64,000 nucleotides of DNA from Theropithecus gelada (GCF_003255815.1 NC_037689.1:140409356-140473355); one strand, 5' to 3'; shown: positions 22,700 to 35,686, numbered from the stretch's first letter. The notes: generated by a model not told the origin, from the letters alone. Program-made: numbers and translations.

Positions 22700-24778
22700 C
22701 AACAGTGGTCTCTGGATATCAGCAGACACCATATAGAACCAGAAAATACTTTCATTATGTATTCTTTTCTGTCTGGCTTCCTTTGCTCAATATGTTATTA
22801 TATGTTTTTGTAGTTTGTTCATTGTCATTTCTGCATACTATTTCATTTTGTTATTACCCTGCAACATATTTATGCATTTTGTTGTTGTTGATGAACGTTT
22901 GGGGAGTTTCAACATTTGGCCTCTTACGTAGAATGCTGCCATGGATATGCCTGTACATGTCTTTTGGTAAAAATATACACTCGTTTTGTTGGGTATGTAT
23001 CTAGGAGCAGGATTGCTAGATCATAGAATTTTCATATATTCAGCCTTAGTATGTATTCCTAACAGTGTTCCCATGCCATAGAACTGGCACATCTGCAAGC
23101 AATGCAAATAAACCCTGTTTCTTCCTTCTCACCAATACGTGGAATCGCCTCAGTTTGTTTGTTTGTATTTTAATTTTAGCCACTCTGATGTATAGAAGTA
23201 TCACACTGAGGTTTTAATATATACTTCTCTGAATAAAAATTAGTTTAGTCATCAAGATTAAACATTACATTTTTATTGGTTTTTTGGTTATCCTCTTTGG
23301 TGACATGTCTTTTTAAATTGTATTCATTTTTCTATTACATTTTTTGACTTCTTATTATTTGTAGTTCCTTAAATATTTTGGATTCAGGTCCTTTGAGATA
23401 TATATATATATATATATATATGGGTTTTTTCCCACTTCATAACTTACTACTTCACTCTTTCAAGCATACATTTTGTAGATTATAAATTTTTAACTTTAAT
23501 AAGATACAGTGAATCAACTTTTTTTTTCTCTATGGAAAATGCTATGTATGTCCTGCTGAAGACATCTTTGCCTACTCCAGATCACAAAGATATTATCCTA
23601 TAGGTTCTCTCAAAGGCATTATTGTTTTAGCTTTCATTTTCAGATTTATGAGACACCTGGAAATAATTCTTGTGTATCAGATGAGATCATTTTTATATAA
23701 AAATGTCCAATGTCCAAGCACCATTTACTTAAAATACCAACCTTTTCCTACTATACTATAGTGGCACCTTTGTCATAAATTACATTAACATATATATGTG
23801 GGCTACTTTCTGGGCTCATCATTGGGTTATTTTTCTATTATTACACAAATACTACACTGTCCAAATTACAGTGGATTTATAATTGTTGCTCTCTAGTAAT
23901 TATACTCCATGTTAGATATTTTGATATTCTTGAGTAATTTTGCCCTGCTGAATTTCTGTATAAGTTGTTGAATTATCACACAAACACATATACACAACTT
24001 GCAAAGATTTTTATTAACATTTTATTGATGTTTGAGAGAATTTACAAGGTAGAATGTTTTAATGAGTGAAAATGGTACACCTTTTCGTTTACTTGGTGTT
24101 TTTCAATTTATCTCAGTAGTGATTTGTACTTTTTAGAGTATAAGACTTACATATTTTCATTAAATTCATGAGTAGATATGTAAGATTTTAAATTTTATAC
24201 TTAATTCCATTTTTATTTTTTTTAATTATTTGATGCTAATGCATAGAAATATAATTGTTTTACTATCAGTATTAACCTTATAGCTAGTATCATTTCCAAA
24301 TTCTCTTCTTGATTTTAAAAGTTTGTCTCAAGATAGGTTCTTTTTCCTTTTCAATATACATAATTATGTCATCTGCAAGAAATGAGTTTTATTTCTTGGC
24401 TTTCAATACTTATGACAGACATTTCTTTTCATTGCATTTTGCACTAATGAATAACATCAGTAAAATTTTAAATAGAACTGATGATAATCAACCTTTTGCT
24501 TTAGTCCTAATGACATGGTGAAAGCTTTAAACATGTCACAATTAAGTATGAAAATTTGTTGTGTGTGCGTGTGTTTCTAGATACTCTGTTTAAATTAAGA
24601 AGATTCCCTTCAATTTCTATTTTTATAAAAATGTTAATAATAAATTATTTGAAATTTTATCAAGTAGTTTCTGCAATTACAGAGATTTTTTTCCTCTTGT
24701 CATTCTTTTAATAGTGTGAATTAAAGTGACAGAAGTTTCAAAGGCAAACAATCCTTGTATTTCTTAAATAAAATCCAT
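22700..24778 (-). mobile_element. old L1 (L1M) ORF2/3' UTR remnant
   Basis: Reverse complement of an ancient L1. Near 22860-23030 it has the 3' UTR 'aacatatttatgcattttg', 'tgatgaacgtttggggag' and 'ctaggagcaggattgctaga' blocks. Further right come 'aagcaccatttactta', 'agtggcacctttgtcat' and 'aattatgtcatctgcaagaa', which follow the ORF2 end. Heavily mutated. A (TA)12 tract lies at 23398-23421. The element stops abruptly at 24778, where the plus-strand L1 begins. The left edge is approximate. Confidence 0.8.
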
Positions 24779-26499
24779 AGGTTGGCAGAGAAAGATGGTG
24801 CAATAGAAGTCTATACCATTCATTTCCCTCCCACCCCACGAGAACACCAAATTTTAATGACTATTTGCACACAGAAAAGCATCACCACAAGAAAAATAAA
24901 TCAGGTGAGCAATCACAGTACCCGGTTTTAAATTCATGTCACTAAAAGAAGCATTGAAGAGGGTCAGAGAGACACTCTTGAATCACTGATCCCCATCATC
25001 TAACAGCAGCCCTGTGGCAAGGAGAGTATGTGCACCTAGGAAAGGGAGTGTGCAGTGACTGGGAGACTTTACATTGAACTTAGTGCTACCCTGTCATAGT
25101 AGAGAGGAAAATTCTGTTTGGCTCAGCCAGCACCCATGCATAGGGGGAGCATTTGGACCAGACCTAGCCAGAGGGGAATCACCCATCCCAGTGGTCGAAA
25201 CTTGAATTTCTCATCAAGCCTCATCACCGTGGGCTGAAGCACTCTGCGGTCCTACATAAACTTGAAAGGCAGTCTAGGACACAAGGACTGCAATTTCTAG
25301 GCAACTCGTAGTGCTACAGTGGGCTTAGAGCCAGTAAACTAGAGTGGCACATGACCTAGGGAGTGGTGTGGCTAAGGGAGGGCTTTCATCATCCCTGCAC
25401 AATCCCAGGCAGTGCAGCTCACAACAATAAAAGTTACTCCTTCCTTTGGCTTAATGAGAGAAGAGCAAACAGTAAAGGGAACTTTGTTTGGTGTGTTGGA
25501 TACTAGCTCAGTCACAATAGGATAAGGGCACAGAGCAGAGTCATGAGGCCCACCGTCCAGGCCCTAGCTCCTAGATGACATTTCCAGACACACCCTGGGC
25601 CAAAAGAGAACCTACTACCTTGAAAGGAAGGACTCAGTCCTGACAGGATTTATCACCTGCTGACTAAAGAGGCCTTGGAACCTGAATAACCAGCAGCAAT
25701 ACCCAGAGGGTACACCATGGGCCTTGGACTCTGAGGCAAGCTGGCTCCTGGGGGAGAGCTATCACATATCCAGATATGGTAGCTACAGTGAAGGACTCCT
25801 TCTGCTTGAGAAAAGCAAAGGGAAAAGTAAAGGGGGGATCTTTGCTTTGCACCTTAGGTACCTGCTCAGCCACAGTGAGGTAGAGCAACAAGTGGACCTT
25901 GGTGTCTCCAGCTGGAGGCCTAGGCCCTTGGACAGCATTTCCAGGCCTGGCCTGTACCAGACGGGACCCCACTGCCCTGAAGGGTGAGTCCCAGGCCTGG
26001 CAGCATTCACTACAATTTGGCTGAAGAGCTTTTGGGTGTTAGGTGGACATTCGTGATGGCTTGGCAGAAACCCACCATGGGCTGGTGGTGGTATTGGCCA
26101 TAGGGAGAGTCTCCTTTGACTGCAGAAATGTCTCGTACTGTGGTTTGAGTGCCAGCTTAGCTGAAGTAGAATAGACCATCAGGTCAATTTCTAAGGTGTT
26201 TGCTCTAATCCATGGCTTCCAAGGAGCATCTCTGGACTGGGCCAGGGCCTGGAGGAACTTGCCACCTGAAGGGAAGGACACAAAGCTGGTTGGCTTCACT
26301 ACTGCTAATCATAGAGCCCTAAGGCTTTGGAGGAACATCATAAGTAGCCAGTTCATAGTTACAGAGAACCTTGGGTGAGACCCAGTGCTGTGCTGGCTTC
26401 AGGTCTGACCCAGCACAGTCCCAGTAGTGGTGGCCACTGGGGTGCCTGCATCACCACACCCCCAGTTCCTGGTGGCCCAGCACAGACAGAGATTCTTCA

Positions 26500-27640
26500 T
26501 TTGTTGGTAGAAAGTAGTGAAAAGAAAAAAAAAATCTCTGGTAAGCCAGAAATTTCTTTCAGATCTTATTCAAGACCACTAAGTCAGTCAAACAGTCTGC
26601 AAAAAACAATAATGATATTAGGCTTGAAGCCTAGGTCTCTTTGAATACCTAGAAAGACTTCTCAAGAAGTATGGGCATGAACAAGCACAGACTGCCAAGA
26701 GTACAAAAAATAACTAACTCTTCTATGTCAAGATACCAAAGAAGATCTACAAGCATCAAGATCATTCAGAAAAACATGACTTCAACAAACTAACAAATAA
26801 GGCACCAAGAACCAAGCCTTAAGTAACAGAGATTTGTGACCTTTCAGAGAATCCGGAATAGTTGTTTCTAGGAAACTAAAAGAAATTCAAGATAGCACAG
26901 AGAAATAATTTAGAATTCTATCAGACAAATTAAACAAAAGATTGAAATAATTAAGAAAGATAAATTGTAGACTTGAAGAATGCAACTGACATATGAGGAA
27001 TGCATCAGAGTACTATTATAGCAGAATTGATCAAGTAGAAGAAAGAATTAGTGAGCTTGAAGGAGGTTATTTGAAAATACACAGCCAGAGGAGACAAAAG
27101 GAAAAACAAAATAATGAAGTATGCTTATGAGATCTAGGAAGTAGCCTCAAAAGGGAAAATCTAAGAGTTATTGACTTAAAGAGGAGGTAGAGAAAGAGAT
27201 TGGTAGAAAGATTATTCAAAGTGATAACAACAGAGAACTTCCCAAACCTGAAGAAAGATAACAACATTCAAGCACAAGAAGGTTATAGAATACCAAGCAG
27301 ACTTAACCCAAAGATCACCTCAAGGCATCCAATAGTCAACATCCCCAAGTTGAAGGCTAAGAAAGGATTCTAAAAGCAGGAAGAGAAAAAAAATATAACA
27401 TGCCATAGAGTTTCAATACGTCTGGCAACAGAATTTTCAGTGAAAACCTCACAGGCCAGGAGAGAATGGCATGACATATTGGAAGTGCTGAAAAAGAAGA
27501 AAAAAAGTTTACTTACAATAATAAAGCCAAAAAAATAAACTTCAAGTAAGAAGGAGAAATAAAGATCTTCCCAGCCAAACAAAAGCTGAGAAATGTCACG
27601 AGCACCAGATTTGTCCGAAAAGAAATGCTAAAGGGAAATT
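26500..27640 (+). pseudogene. L1 ORF1 remnant
   Basis: Nucleotide text follows L1 ORF1: 'agtagaagaaagaattagtg', 'acacagccagaggagacaaa', 'agagaacttcccaaacctga', 'cacaggccaggagagaatgg' and 'aagaaatgctaaagggaaat' near the end. No frame longer than about 90 codons survives. In live L1, ORF1 encodes the RNA-binding particle protein. Confidence 0.75.
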
Positions 27641-28157
27641 CTTCCATCTGAAAGAAAAGGATCTTAATGAGCAAGAAGAAATCATCTGAAGATACAAACT
27701 CACTGGTAATAGTGATTGCATAGAAAAAAAACCAGAATAGTAAACACTGTAATTACAGTGTGTAAACTACTCTTATCCTAATTAGAAAGAGTAAATGATG
27801 AACCAATCAAAAATTATAACTAAAACAAATTTTCAAGGCATACTCAGTACAATAAGTCATAAAGAGAAACAACAAAATGTTGAAAAGTGTGGATATAAAA
27901 TGTAGAGTTTTTATTAATTTTCTTTTGTGTCTTTGTTTATGCAATCTGTGTTGTCATTAGTTTAAAATAATGGGATATAAGATAGTATTTGAAAGCCTCA
28001 TGGTGACATCAAATCAAAAAATATACAATAGAAATGTGAATTAAAAAGCAAGAAATTAAATTATACCACAAAAGAAAATTACCTTCACTTAAAGAAAAAT
28101 ACAAAGGAAAGAAAGAAGGAAGAGAAGTTCACAAAACATCCATAAAACAAATAACAA

Positions 28158-30017
28158 AATGTTACTATTGATAAGACCTTACTTATCAACTTATTTGGGA
28201 GAAGACTCAAATAAACAAAATTACTCATTAGTAATTACATTGAAGGCAAATGAATTAAACTGTCCAATCAAAAGGCATAAAGTGGCTGAATGAATTTTTT
28301 TAAATGACCCAATAATCTGTTGCCTGCAAGAAACACACATTGCCTATAAAGGTACACACAGACTACAAATAAAGGGGTGGAAAAAGATATTCCATGCCAA
28401 TGGAAACAAAAAAAGAGCAGGAACTTAGACAAAATAGATTTTAAGAGAAAATTTGTAGAAAGAGACAAAGAAGATCATTAAATAATAATAAAAGGGTCAA
28501 TCCAGCAACAGAATATAATGATTGTTAATATAGATACACCCAACATTAGAGCACTCAGATATAAAGCAAGTATTATTAGAGTTAAAGAGATGGACCCCAA
28601 TACAATAATAGCTGGAGACTTCAACACCCCAATTTCAGAATTGTACACATCTTCTAAATAGAAAATCAACAAAAAACCATCAGACTCAATCTGCACTATA
28701 GAATAAATGAACCTAGCAGATATTTACAGAACATTTCATCCAAAGTCTGTAGATTGCATATTCTTTTCCTCAACACAAAAATCATTCTCAAGGATAGACC
28801 ATATGTTAGGTCACAAAACAAGTCTTAAAACATTATTTGAAACTATCCAAACACATGGAAATTAAACAATATGCTCCTGAATGGCCAGTAGGTCAATGAA
28901 AAAATTAAGAAAATTTATAATTTTTTGAAATAAATGATAATGAAAATACAACATATCAAAACCCATGGGATACAGTGAAAACAGTATTAAAAGTGAAATT
29001 TATAGCTATAAGTGCCTACACCAAAAAAGAAAAAAAAATAATAAACTAATGATTCATCTAAAAGAACTAGAAAAGCAAGAGCAAATGTAACCCCAAATAA
29101 GTAGAAGAATATAAATAATAAAGATCAGAGCAGAAATAAATGTTTTTGAAATGAAGAAAACAGTAACAATTTAAATAAAAGAAAAAGTTGTATTTTTGAA
29201 AAAAACTATAGGAAATTGACAAACCTTTCCCAGACTAATGAAGAAAAAAAAGGGAGAAGACCCAAAGAAATTAAATTAGAGATAAAAAAGGAGACATTGC
29301 AACTGATATTGCAGAAATTAAAAGGATAATTGTGGCTACTATGAGAAATTATATGCCAATGAATTAAAACATCTAGGAGAAATGTATAAATTCCTGGGTA
29401 CATACCACATACCAAGACTGAACCATGAGGAAACCCAAAATATGAACAGACCAAAAACAAGTAAAGAGATTGAAGATATATGAAAAAGTCTCCCAGTAAA
29501 TAAAAGCCTGTGGCTCCATGACTTCACCACTGAATTCTACTAAACATTTAAAAAATTAATATGAATCCTACTCAATGTATCCTAAAATAGAGAGGAAGAG
29601 GAAACACATTCACACTTACTCTAAGAGAACAGTGTTACTGTGATACCAAAAACTAATTAAAGACACATCAAAACAAGAAAACTGTAGGCCAATATCACTA
29701 ATGAATATTGGTGCAAAAATTCTTAAAATACTAAAAAACAAAATTCAACAATATATTAATAAGATAATTCAACATCACAAAGTGAGATTTATCCCAGGGA
29801 TGCAAGGATGGTTCAACATATGCATATCAATCAATGTGATTTATATACCAACAGAATGAAGGACAAAAATCTTACTGTAATTTCAATTTATTCAGAAACA
29901 ACATTTGATAAAGTTCAACATCACTTCATGATAAAAAATCCTCAAAAAAGTGGGGATAGAAGGAACATAATAAAAACGTATATGACAGATCCACTGCTAG
30001 TATCATACTTAATGGAG
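28158..30017 (+). pseudogene. L1 ORF2 remnant, 5' half only
   Basis: Starts near 'taagaccttacttatcaact'. It contains the endonuclease region ('aaagggtcaatccagcaaca', 'aataatagctggagacttca', 'aaggatagaccatatgttag') and the early reverse transcriptase region ('tttatcccagggatgcaagg'). It is lost before the active-site box. Stops are frequent. Frames on the minus strand at 28268-29530 are shadows. Confidence 0.8.
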
Positions 30018-30020
30018 GGG

Positions 30021-30060
<40 letters not shown>
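30018..30060. repeat. (GA)n microsatellite at L1 breakpoint
   Basis: G-rich start, then about 18 unbroken GA units. It marks the point where L1 similarity stops. Confidence 0.92.
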
Positions 30061-30064
<4 letters not shown>

Positions 30065-31164
30065 TTGATCTGAGTCTGTTAATAAACATGTTATTTTTTG
30101 CCACATTGAAATATGGTGGTACAAGGAAGAGAACGAAAATTCCCTATTCTCTCTGGGCTCTTAAAAATCCTAACCTGATTTATTCAGACATTCTAAAATA
30201 CCGCAAGCAAATTATTAATTTGCTTATCATCAACACACTTATTGTCAACAAGTTGAGGATGTTTTTTTCTCCCATTTGTCCATCCAAACCACTCCACAAC
30301 CTAAAATTTGGAGACAGTGTTCCAGAGGCAACTTTACCAGAAGGCTAATTTTGAACCTCATTTTAAGGGCCCTACTTCATGCTCATTACAATTAACACTG
30401 CTGCCAAATTCCAGGAAGTTCAATGCTGGGTTTTTGTCTCTCAACTCAAGAAGTACAAGAGACATTTTGAATGGAAGTCCATTCTATTTGAGGACCTGAA
30501 ACAAACACTCTCTTGAGTTCCCAGAGGAAGACAGTGCACTGAGGTAGGTAGATGCCCATGAACTTTGGGCATCCAAGTAAATGATGTCATGAGGTATTCA
30601 GCTTCCACTGAAGATATTGTCAGAACAAGATCAATTAGGATTCCTTTGTCTCCATTTTGTCCTTTAATTTTCACTTTTCTTCTTTGCTGTATTTTCTTCT
30701 CTCTCTCCTCCAGTGTTATCTTTGCTATACACATACTTCCCACCTTGCAACCTAAACCATGTGATTTTCTAATATTTTATTAAGACAGATTCTTAGGTAT
30801 GAAATTACTGTGTCAAGTGCTATGAGTATTTTTTTCACTCTTAATAAAGTTTTTTTAGACATGTGGATTCCAAACTTGTTACATGCTTATTATAGCAACT
30901 TAAATAATAGATATGTGCCTGAAATAACATTAAAATATATAGTAATATCCAATTTAGTAAGGTTGTGGGGAAATGATATTCTTATATGCATCTTATTTGA
31001 CCGTAAGATATTATTATACCATGCTGGTGAGCCAGTTAGCCATTAATACCTTGAAGAGCTATAGGTATCCACATAGCACAACTCAGGAATTTGTCGTCAG
31101 AGGCCCTCTCCCACACAGGGTGAGGAAACAGACAGCACTATGCATTTTAGAAGCGTTTCCTATA
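30061..31164. other. unassigned sequence
   Basis: No coding gene and no clear repeat is recognised. Frames of 63-100 codons at 30308-30783 have no family that I know and overlap on both strands. It may be single-copy DNA. Confidence 0.5.
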
Positions 31165-31480
31165 GTTAAAATGGAAAATAAATTGAATGCCCATCAATAT
31201 GGAACTAGATAATTTGCTGCATAGTCATACAATAGAACACTGTGCAGCTGTGAAAATAAATTATGATGTATTTCAACACAGATGAATGTCACAAACACAT
31301 TTATGAGTTTTTTTAAAGTAAGTTGAAAAGGCATTTACAAAGCATGCTATTCATATAAAACTTTTTCAGAAAACCAAACAGTATTATATGTTTTCTATAG
31401 GTATTTATGTAAAAAAAAAAAAAAATGGAAAAATACCTTTCAAATTCACACTAGTGTTTATAGGGAATAGGAGAAAAAAA
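31165..31480 (+). mobile_element. old L1 (L1M) 3' UTR fragment
   Basis: Contains 'tgaatgcccatcaatatgga', 'cagctgtgaaaataaattat' and 'gaatgtcacaaacacattta', then 'attcatataaaactttttc'. These follow the L1M 3' UTR in order. Confidence 0.7.
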
Positions 31481-33419
31481 TAAGAATGGGAGTAGAAGTT
31501 AAGCAAGATAATAGTTTAATTTGTAATATTTTAATGGAAAAGAATATAGTTATGTTTCTTGTGAAACGCCAAACTACATGCGTATGTGTGCTTACGCACC
31601 CCCCGACACACACAGAGAGACTTACAAACACCCTCAGAGAGAGAGAAAGGCCACAGTATTCATAATACTATATTCTGGATTGTAAATGTATGATTGGTTA
31701 TTTTCTTATATATATTGATAGGTTTTTGTTTGTTTGTTTGTTTTAGATAAAGAGGAGGCAGAACTGTGATTAATGCTAAGAAAACTTTTTTTCTAGTGGC
31801 TTTCTGTCCTTTTAATCACTCATTCACACGTATAAGCATGCTCACACATAAAGTTCTTTCTGTAGGTGCAGCAGTATTTCAACCAGTGTGACTGATAAAT
31901 GACCACTTGTTAGAACTGAGACAGTTCATGTGATCAAACCACCTTAAGTATCTAAAAATATTCTGAGTGGTTTTCCATAATGGAGGGCATGGGCAACTGT
32001 CTATTAAATGCTTTGCACAGCTTCCAGTCAAGGGAAAGATGATTTATGTGACCTCATATTTTGCAATATTAGAGTATTCTATATACATAACCTATACAAC
32101 TTATATATATAATCAACCTATATATAAAAAACATATATATAACATATATATATATATATATAATCTACATGTATATATAACCAAAAGTCTATCATAGTGG
32201 TTACAGTTATACTGAAAATCCCCTTTTCAGCCTTTGAATGTGAATAAGCCTTAACTTGTCACCTAGAAAACAGAGGGAATGCTACACTGTCACAGGTTAA
32301 TTGCATTGTAATTTAAATGGCCTTAACTTATTAACTCATCATTAATCACTGATGATACAGGCACGTAATTTTAAACTGCACTTACAGACTTTATTGCCTG
32401 CTCTTGTGCAAATAAAAATTGTGAAAATTTTAGTGACTTTTAAATAAGAAAACAGTTCCAATTCTGTATAACAAAATAAAAATTGAAGTTGATGACCACA
32501 GAACCAAAGAAACATTAGGAATGAACCCACTCTGTTTCTTTTTAAGTAAGGGCTTCTGCCTTAATTAGGCTTATCGAAACATGGAGCGCCTCTTTCTCAG
32601 TTAGGTTTTCTGATCTTGGAAAGCAAGTGCTTTCTGTGAAGCCTTGAAACCCATTCAAGTACCCTAATTCAGATAAATTAAATCAAGCTCCCCAAATGAG
32701 TATTCACATATAAACACAAATTTTTATCAGTGATATTTGAAGATGTGGGCAGAGTAGGAAGAATGCTGGAAGACTGGATGCAACTTTAAGTGGACCTGTG
32801 CACTCATGAGATTGATACCCACTGTCCCCATTCGTAAGAATAAAAAAGCATAGTCAACAGCAAAGTAATTGTTAAAGAAATAAAACAAAAGTATGAGGAT
32901 TTATTGATAACCCTCTGATGCTGTGTTTTCTTTTGAAATATACATTTTTTATGTGAAAATTTTTTCTTATCTCTGCTTTGCTGGTGCCTTAAATCTTGCT
33001 TAGCCTAATAGATAAACCAGCATAAACTGACAGAAGACCAAAAACAGGCATATTTATGTTTCTTTTCCAAAGATGGTGAAACTAGAAGTTCCAGACCTAT
33101 GATCTTGATATTAATGCACAACAAAATTCAAAAACAGACTGGCAAATAGGTAGCTTACTAGCATTAATAGAGATTAGTAGTTGCCAGAATAGATTCAGCA
33201 ATACTAAGTCATGTTAATAATTGTAGATTACCAGAATGGTTAATTTAGTAGAAAGGGGCATGTGTGTGTGAGTGTGTACCCTTACATGCACTATTTTTCC
33301 TTCGTTTAAAAAGGAATTTGAATAGTATTTCCTCATATATAGAAAGACAAGAAAATAAAACAAACTAAATGACACTACAATCAAATGGATTTTTAAGTGC
33401 TTGAATAAACTAATCAACG
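31481..33419. other. unassigned AT-rich sequence with low-complexity tracts
   Basis: No gene is seen. A mixed TA-rich tract lies at 32080-32180, and short CA/GA runs at 31600-31650. The rest is ordinary AT-rich DNA. Confidence 0.5.
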
Positions 33420-33429
33420 CTCATTTCCT

Positions 33430-34166
33430 AAAAATCAAAAAACCACTAAGAGATATCATCTCACACCAGTCAGAATGGTTATTAAAAAGTCAAAAAACAA
33501 CAGATGGTGGCAAGACCAGGGAGAAATGGAAATGCTCCTACGCTGTTAGTGGGAATGTAAATTAGTGCAGCCACTGTGGAAGGCAGTTTGGAGATTCCTT
33601 AAACAACTTAAACACAACTGCCATTACTGAGTATATGTACCAAAAAAATGAATTGTTCCACCAAAAAGATACATATGTTTGCATGCTCTTCACAACGCTA
33701 CTCACAATAGAAAAGACATGGAACCCATCTAGTTGCTAATCAGTGGTGAATTGAATAAAGAAAACATGGTACATATACACCATGGAATACTATGCAGCCA
33801 TAAAAATCAATGGAATCATGTCTTTGCAGCAACATGGATGCAGCTGGAGGTCATTACCCTAAGAGAATTAATGCAGGAACAGAAAACCGAATATCGCATG
33901 TTCTCACTTACAAGTGGGAGCTAAATGTTGGGTACTCATGGACATAAAGATGGCAACAATAGACACTAAGGACTACTAGAGGGGGACGGAAGATGGTGCA
34001 AGGTTTGAAAACCTAACTATTGAGTACTGTGCTCAGTACTTGTGTGATGGGATCAATTGTATCCTAAACTTGAGCATTACACAGTATACCCAAGTAACAA
34101 ACCTGCAAATGTATTTCCTGAATCTAAGATAGAAGGTGAAATTATAAAGAAAGAAAATTTAAAAAA
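33430..34166 (+). mobile_element. 5'-truncated L1 (L1PA/L1PB) 3' end
   Basis: Holds the ORF2 C-terminus and 3' UTR: 'atatcatctcacaccagtca', 'acaccatggaatactatgca', a 'ttctcacttacaagtgggag' block and 'aagtaacaaacctgcaaat', ending in an A-rich tail. The ten-base duplication CTCATTTCCT is at 33420-33429 and 34167-34176, exact. This is classic target-primed insertion with 5' truncation. The 63-codon frame at 33733 is a piece of dead ORF2. Confidence 0.92.
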
Positions 34167-34184
34167 CTCATTTCCTCATTCATC

Positions 34185-34275
34185 TGATGACTGTTTATTC
34201 ATTGCCTAATATTATCATGAGCACTGAAATTCAGAAGTGAATAAAACATAGGCCCTGGTCTTAAAGTGCTTACTT
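34185..34275 (-). mobile_element. L2 LINE fragment
   Basis: Contains 'gtttattcattgcctaata' followed by 'agaagtgaataaaacatagg' and 'ccctggtcttaaagtgctta', the reverse of the L2 3' region. Confidence 0.6.
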
Positions 34276-34300
34276 TTTTCCTTTTTCCAACCACCCTCTC

Positions 34301-34335
34301 TGTGTGTGTGTGTGTGTGTGCGCGCGCGTGCATGC
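34301..34335. repeat. (TG)10(CG)4 alternating purine-pyrimidine tract
   Basis: A perfectly alternating 35-base tract: ten TG units, four CG units, then TGCATGC. Such tracts favour left-handed Z-DNA under negative supercoiling. Confidence 0.92.
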
Positions 34336-34354
34336 TTGTGTGTTGGTTACAGTA

Positions 34355-34565
34355 GTGGTAATAGTGATGTGTGTGGACTCTGGAGTAGGTAAACTGGATT
34401 AGATAGCCAGGTCAACTATTTAATAGTCATGCAACTTTAGACATGTTTCCTAAATTATTTGTGTCTTAATTCCTTAAGGTGAGAATGATAATAGTACTAG
34501 ATCATAATGTTGCATGTGGATTAAAAGAGAGAGAATATGTATGGCACAGTCTGATAGCTGTCCAT
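34355..34565 (-). mobile_element. MIR SINE
   Basis: Reverse MIR: 'gtgtggactctggagtaggt', then 'gtcatgcaactttagacatg', 'taattccttaaggtgagaat' and 'aatagtactagatcataatg'. Confidence 0.7.
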
Positions 34566-34838
34566 CAGAACCCACCCATCCCTTCTTTAAGACCTCAGAC
34601 TACATTTTCCCAGCTGCCCATCCAGTTAGCCATGACCATGAGACTAGGGCGTTTATTGCTACATGAATAGAAGTAGATGGACATGACATATAAAACTTCC
34701 AGATCCAGTCTAAATAAACTTCCCCTGTGCTGTTTTCCTCTCTGGATGATTGCATTGTCAGTAACCATGGGAATTTTGGAAGCTACTTATGTCATGTTTG
34801 TTAAAAGTAGAACCTCTGACAGCCTGGGTTTCTAAAAG

Positions 34839-34840
<2 letters not shown>

Positions 34841-34884
<44 letters not shown>
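34841..34884. repeat. (TG)22 microsatellite
   Basis: Forty-four bases of unbroken TG units, then GTGTCA. Likely length-variable. It creates a Cys/Val repeat in a meaningless frame. Confidence 0.95.
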
Positions 34885-34885
<1 letters not shown>

Positions 34886-34999
34886 TGTCATTAGGGAGTA
34901 AGAATACACATATAAACAGATTCTTTCAGTGCAGTGTAGTATGTTCTGTAATGGAACCATGGGATCATGGAGGGAAGTTAAGTAAATTAGCAGTGACCT

Positions 35000-35320
35000 G
35001 AAAAAGAGTTGCGAAAGAAAGGCATAGAAATATTCCTAGAAAAAATGAGCTTAAATTGAGATTTAAAGTACAAGGAGAGATTGAGCAGGTAAAAAGGAAA
35101 ATAAGTAACATCCTAGACAGAGGGAGAGGCATTCTTAAAGAAACAGGGGCATGAAATAGCATGGCACGTTCTCTGAACTTCTAGTATTTTCAATCTAGAA
35201 TATAAAATGGAATCCAAGTAATATGGGGATATAGAGCTGGAGATGAGAAAACTTCCCAGATTATAGGGGGCTTCCTATAAAAGGGCAAGAATGCTTGACA
35301 TTATTCTGCAGTTCAGTTGA
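35000..35320 (-). mobile_element. L2 LINE fragment
   Basis: In plus reading: 'gagcttaaattgagatttaa', 'acagagggagaggcattct', 'gaaacaggggcatgaaatag' and 'ggcacgttctctgaacttct'. This is the order of the reverse L2 3' region. Confidence 0.6.
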
Positions 35321-35686
35321 GACTATGCAGCTCATTTATAAATATAAATGATATATAAAAATATAAATATCTGTCCACTTCCACACAAAAGCATGGCCCT
35401 CATCTTGTTCAGGAGTTTTATCATTGACTTGGATGAGACAGCAAAAACATGATGAGAAGCAAATTGACCAAAGACTGGAGTAATAGTGAAGGCGCTGATA
35501 ATAGAAGGAAGAGTCAAAATGATCTTTATCAGTCAGTGTGAGGTCTGTATTACAATCTAAAGAGTTATCTTCTAAACCCATGTGTAGAATAATTCACGTA
35601 AAAATGATCCAGATATAACATTTTATCACAGCATAGTAGTAGACATAACACAGAAGATATAACACAGTTGAAATGATTAAAGTTTA

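Larger units (their letters stand above)
24779..30017 (+). mobile_element. L1 (L1PB/L1MA-like) with 5' end but no 3' half
   Basis: Begins 'gttggcagagaaagatggtg' (a 5' UTR start like the minus L1 at 16340). It carries a long 5' UTR to about 26500, an ORF1 region to about 27640, a linker, and ORF2 from about 28158. ORF2 text ends mid reverse transcriptase at about 30017 ('ctgctagtatcatacttaat'), followed by a (GA)n run and unrelated sequence. It lies in the broken end of an L1M. It is homologous to the minus copy at 13917-16340, so the two form a head-to-head inverted pair. Confidence 0.88.

Noticed and set aside
30441..30743. 100-codon minus-strand frame
   Set aside because: Overlaps plus-strand frames, no family similarity that I know, and no supporting gene structure.
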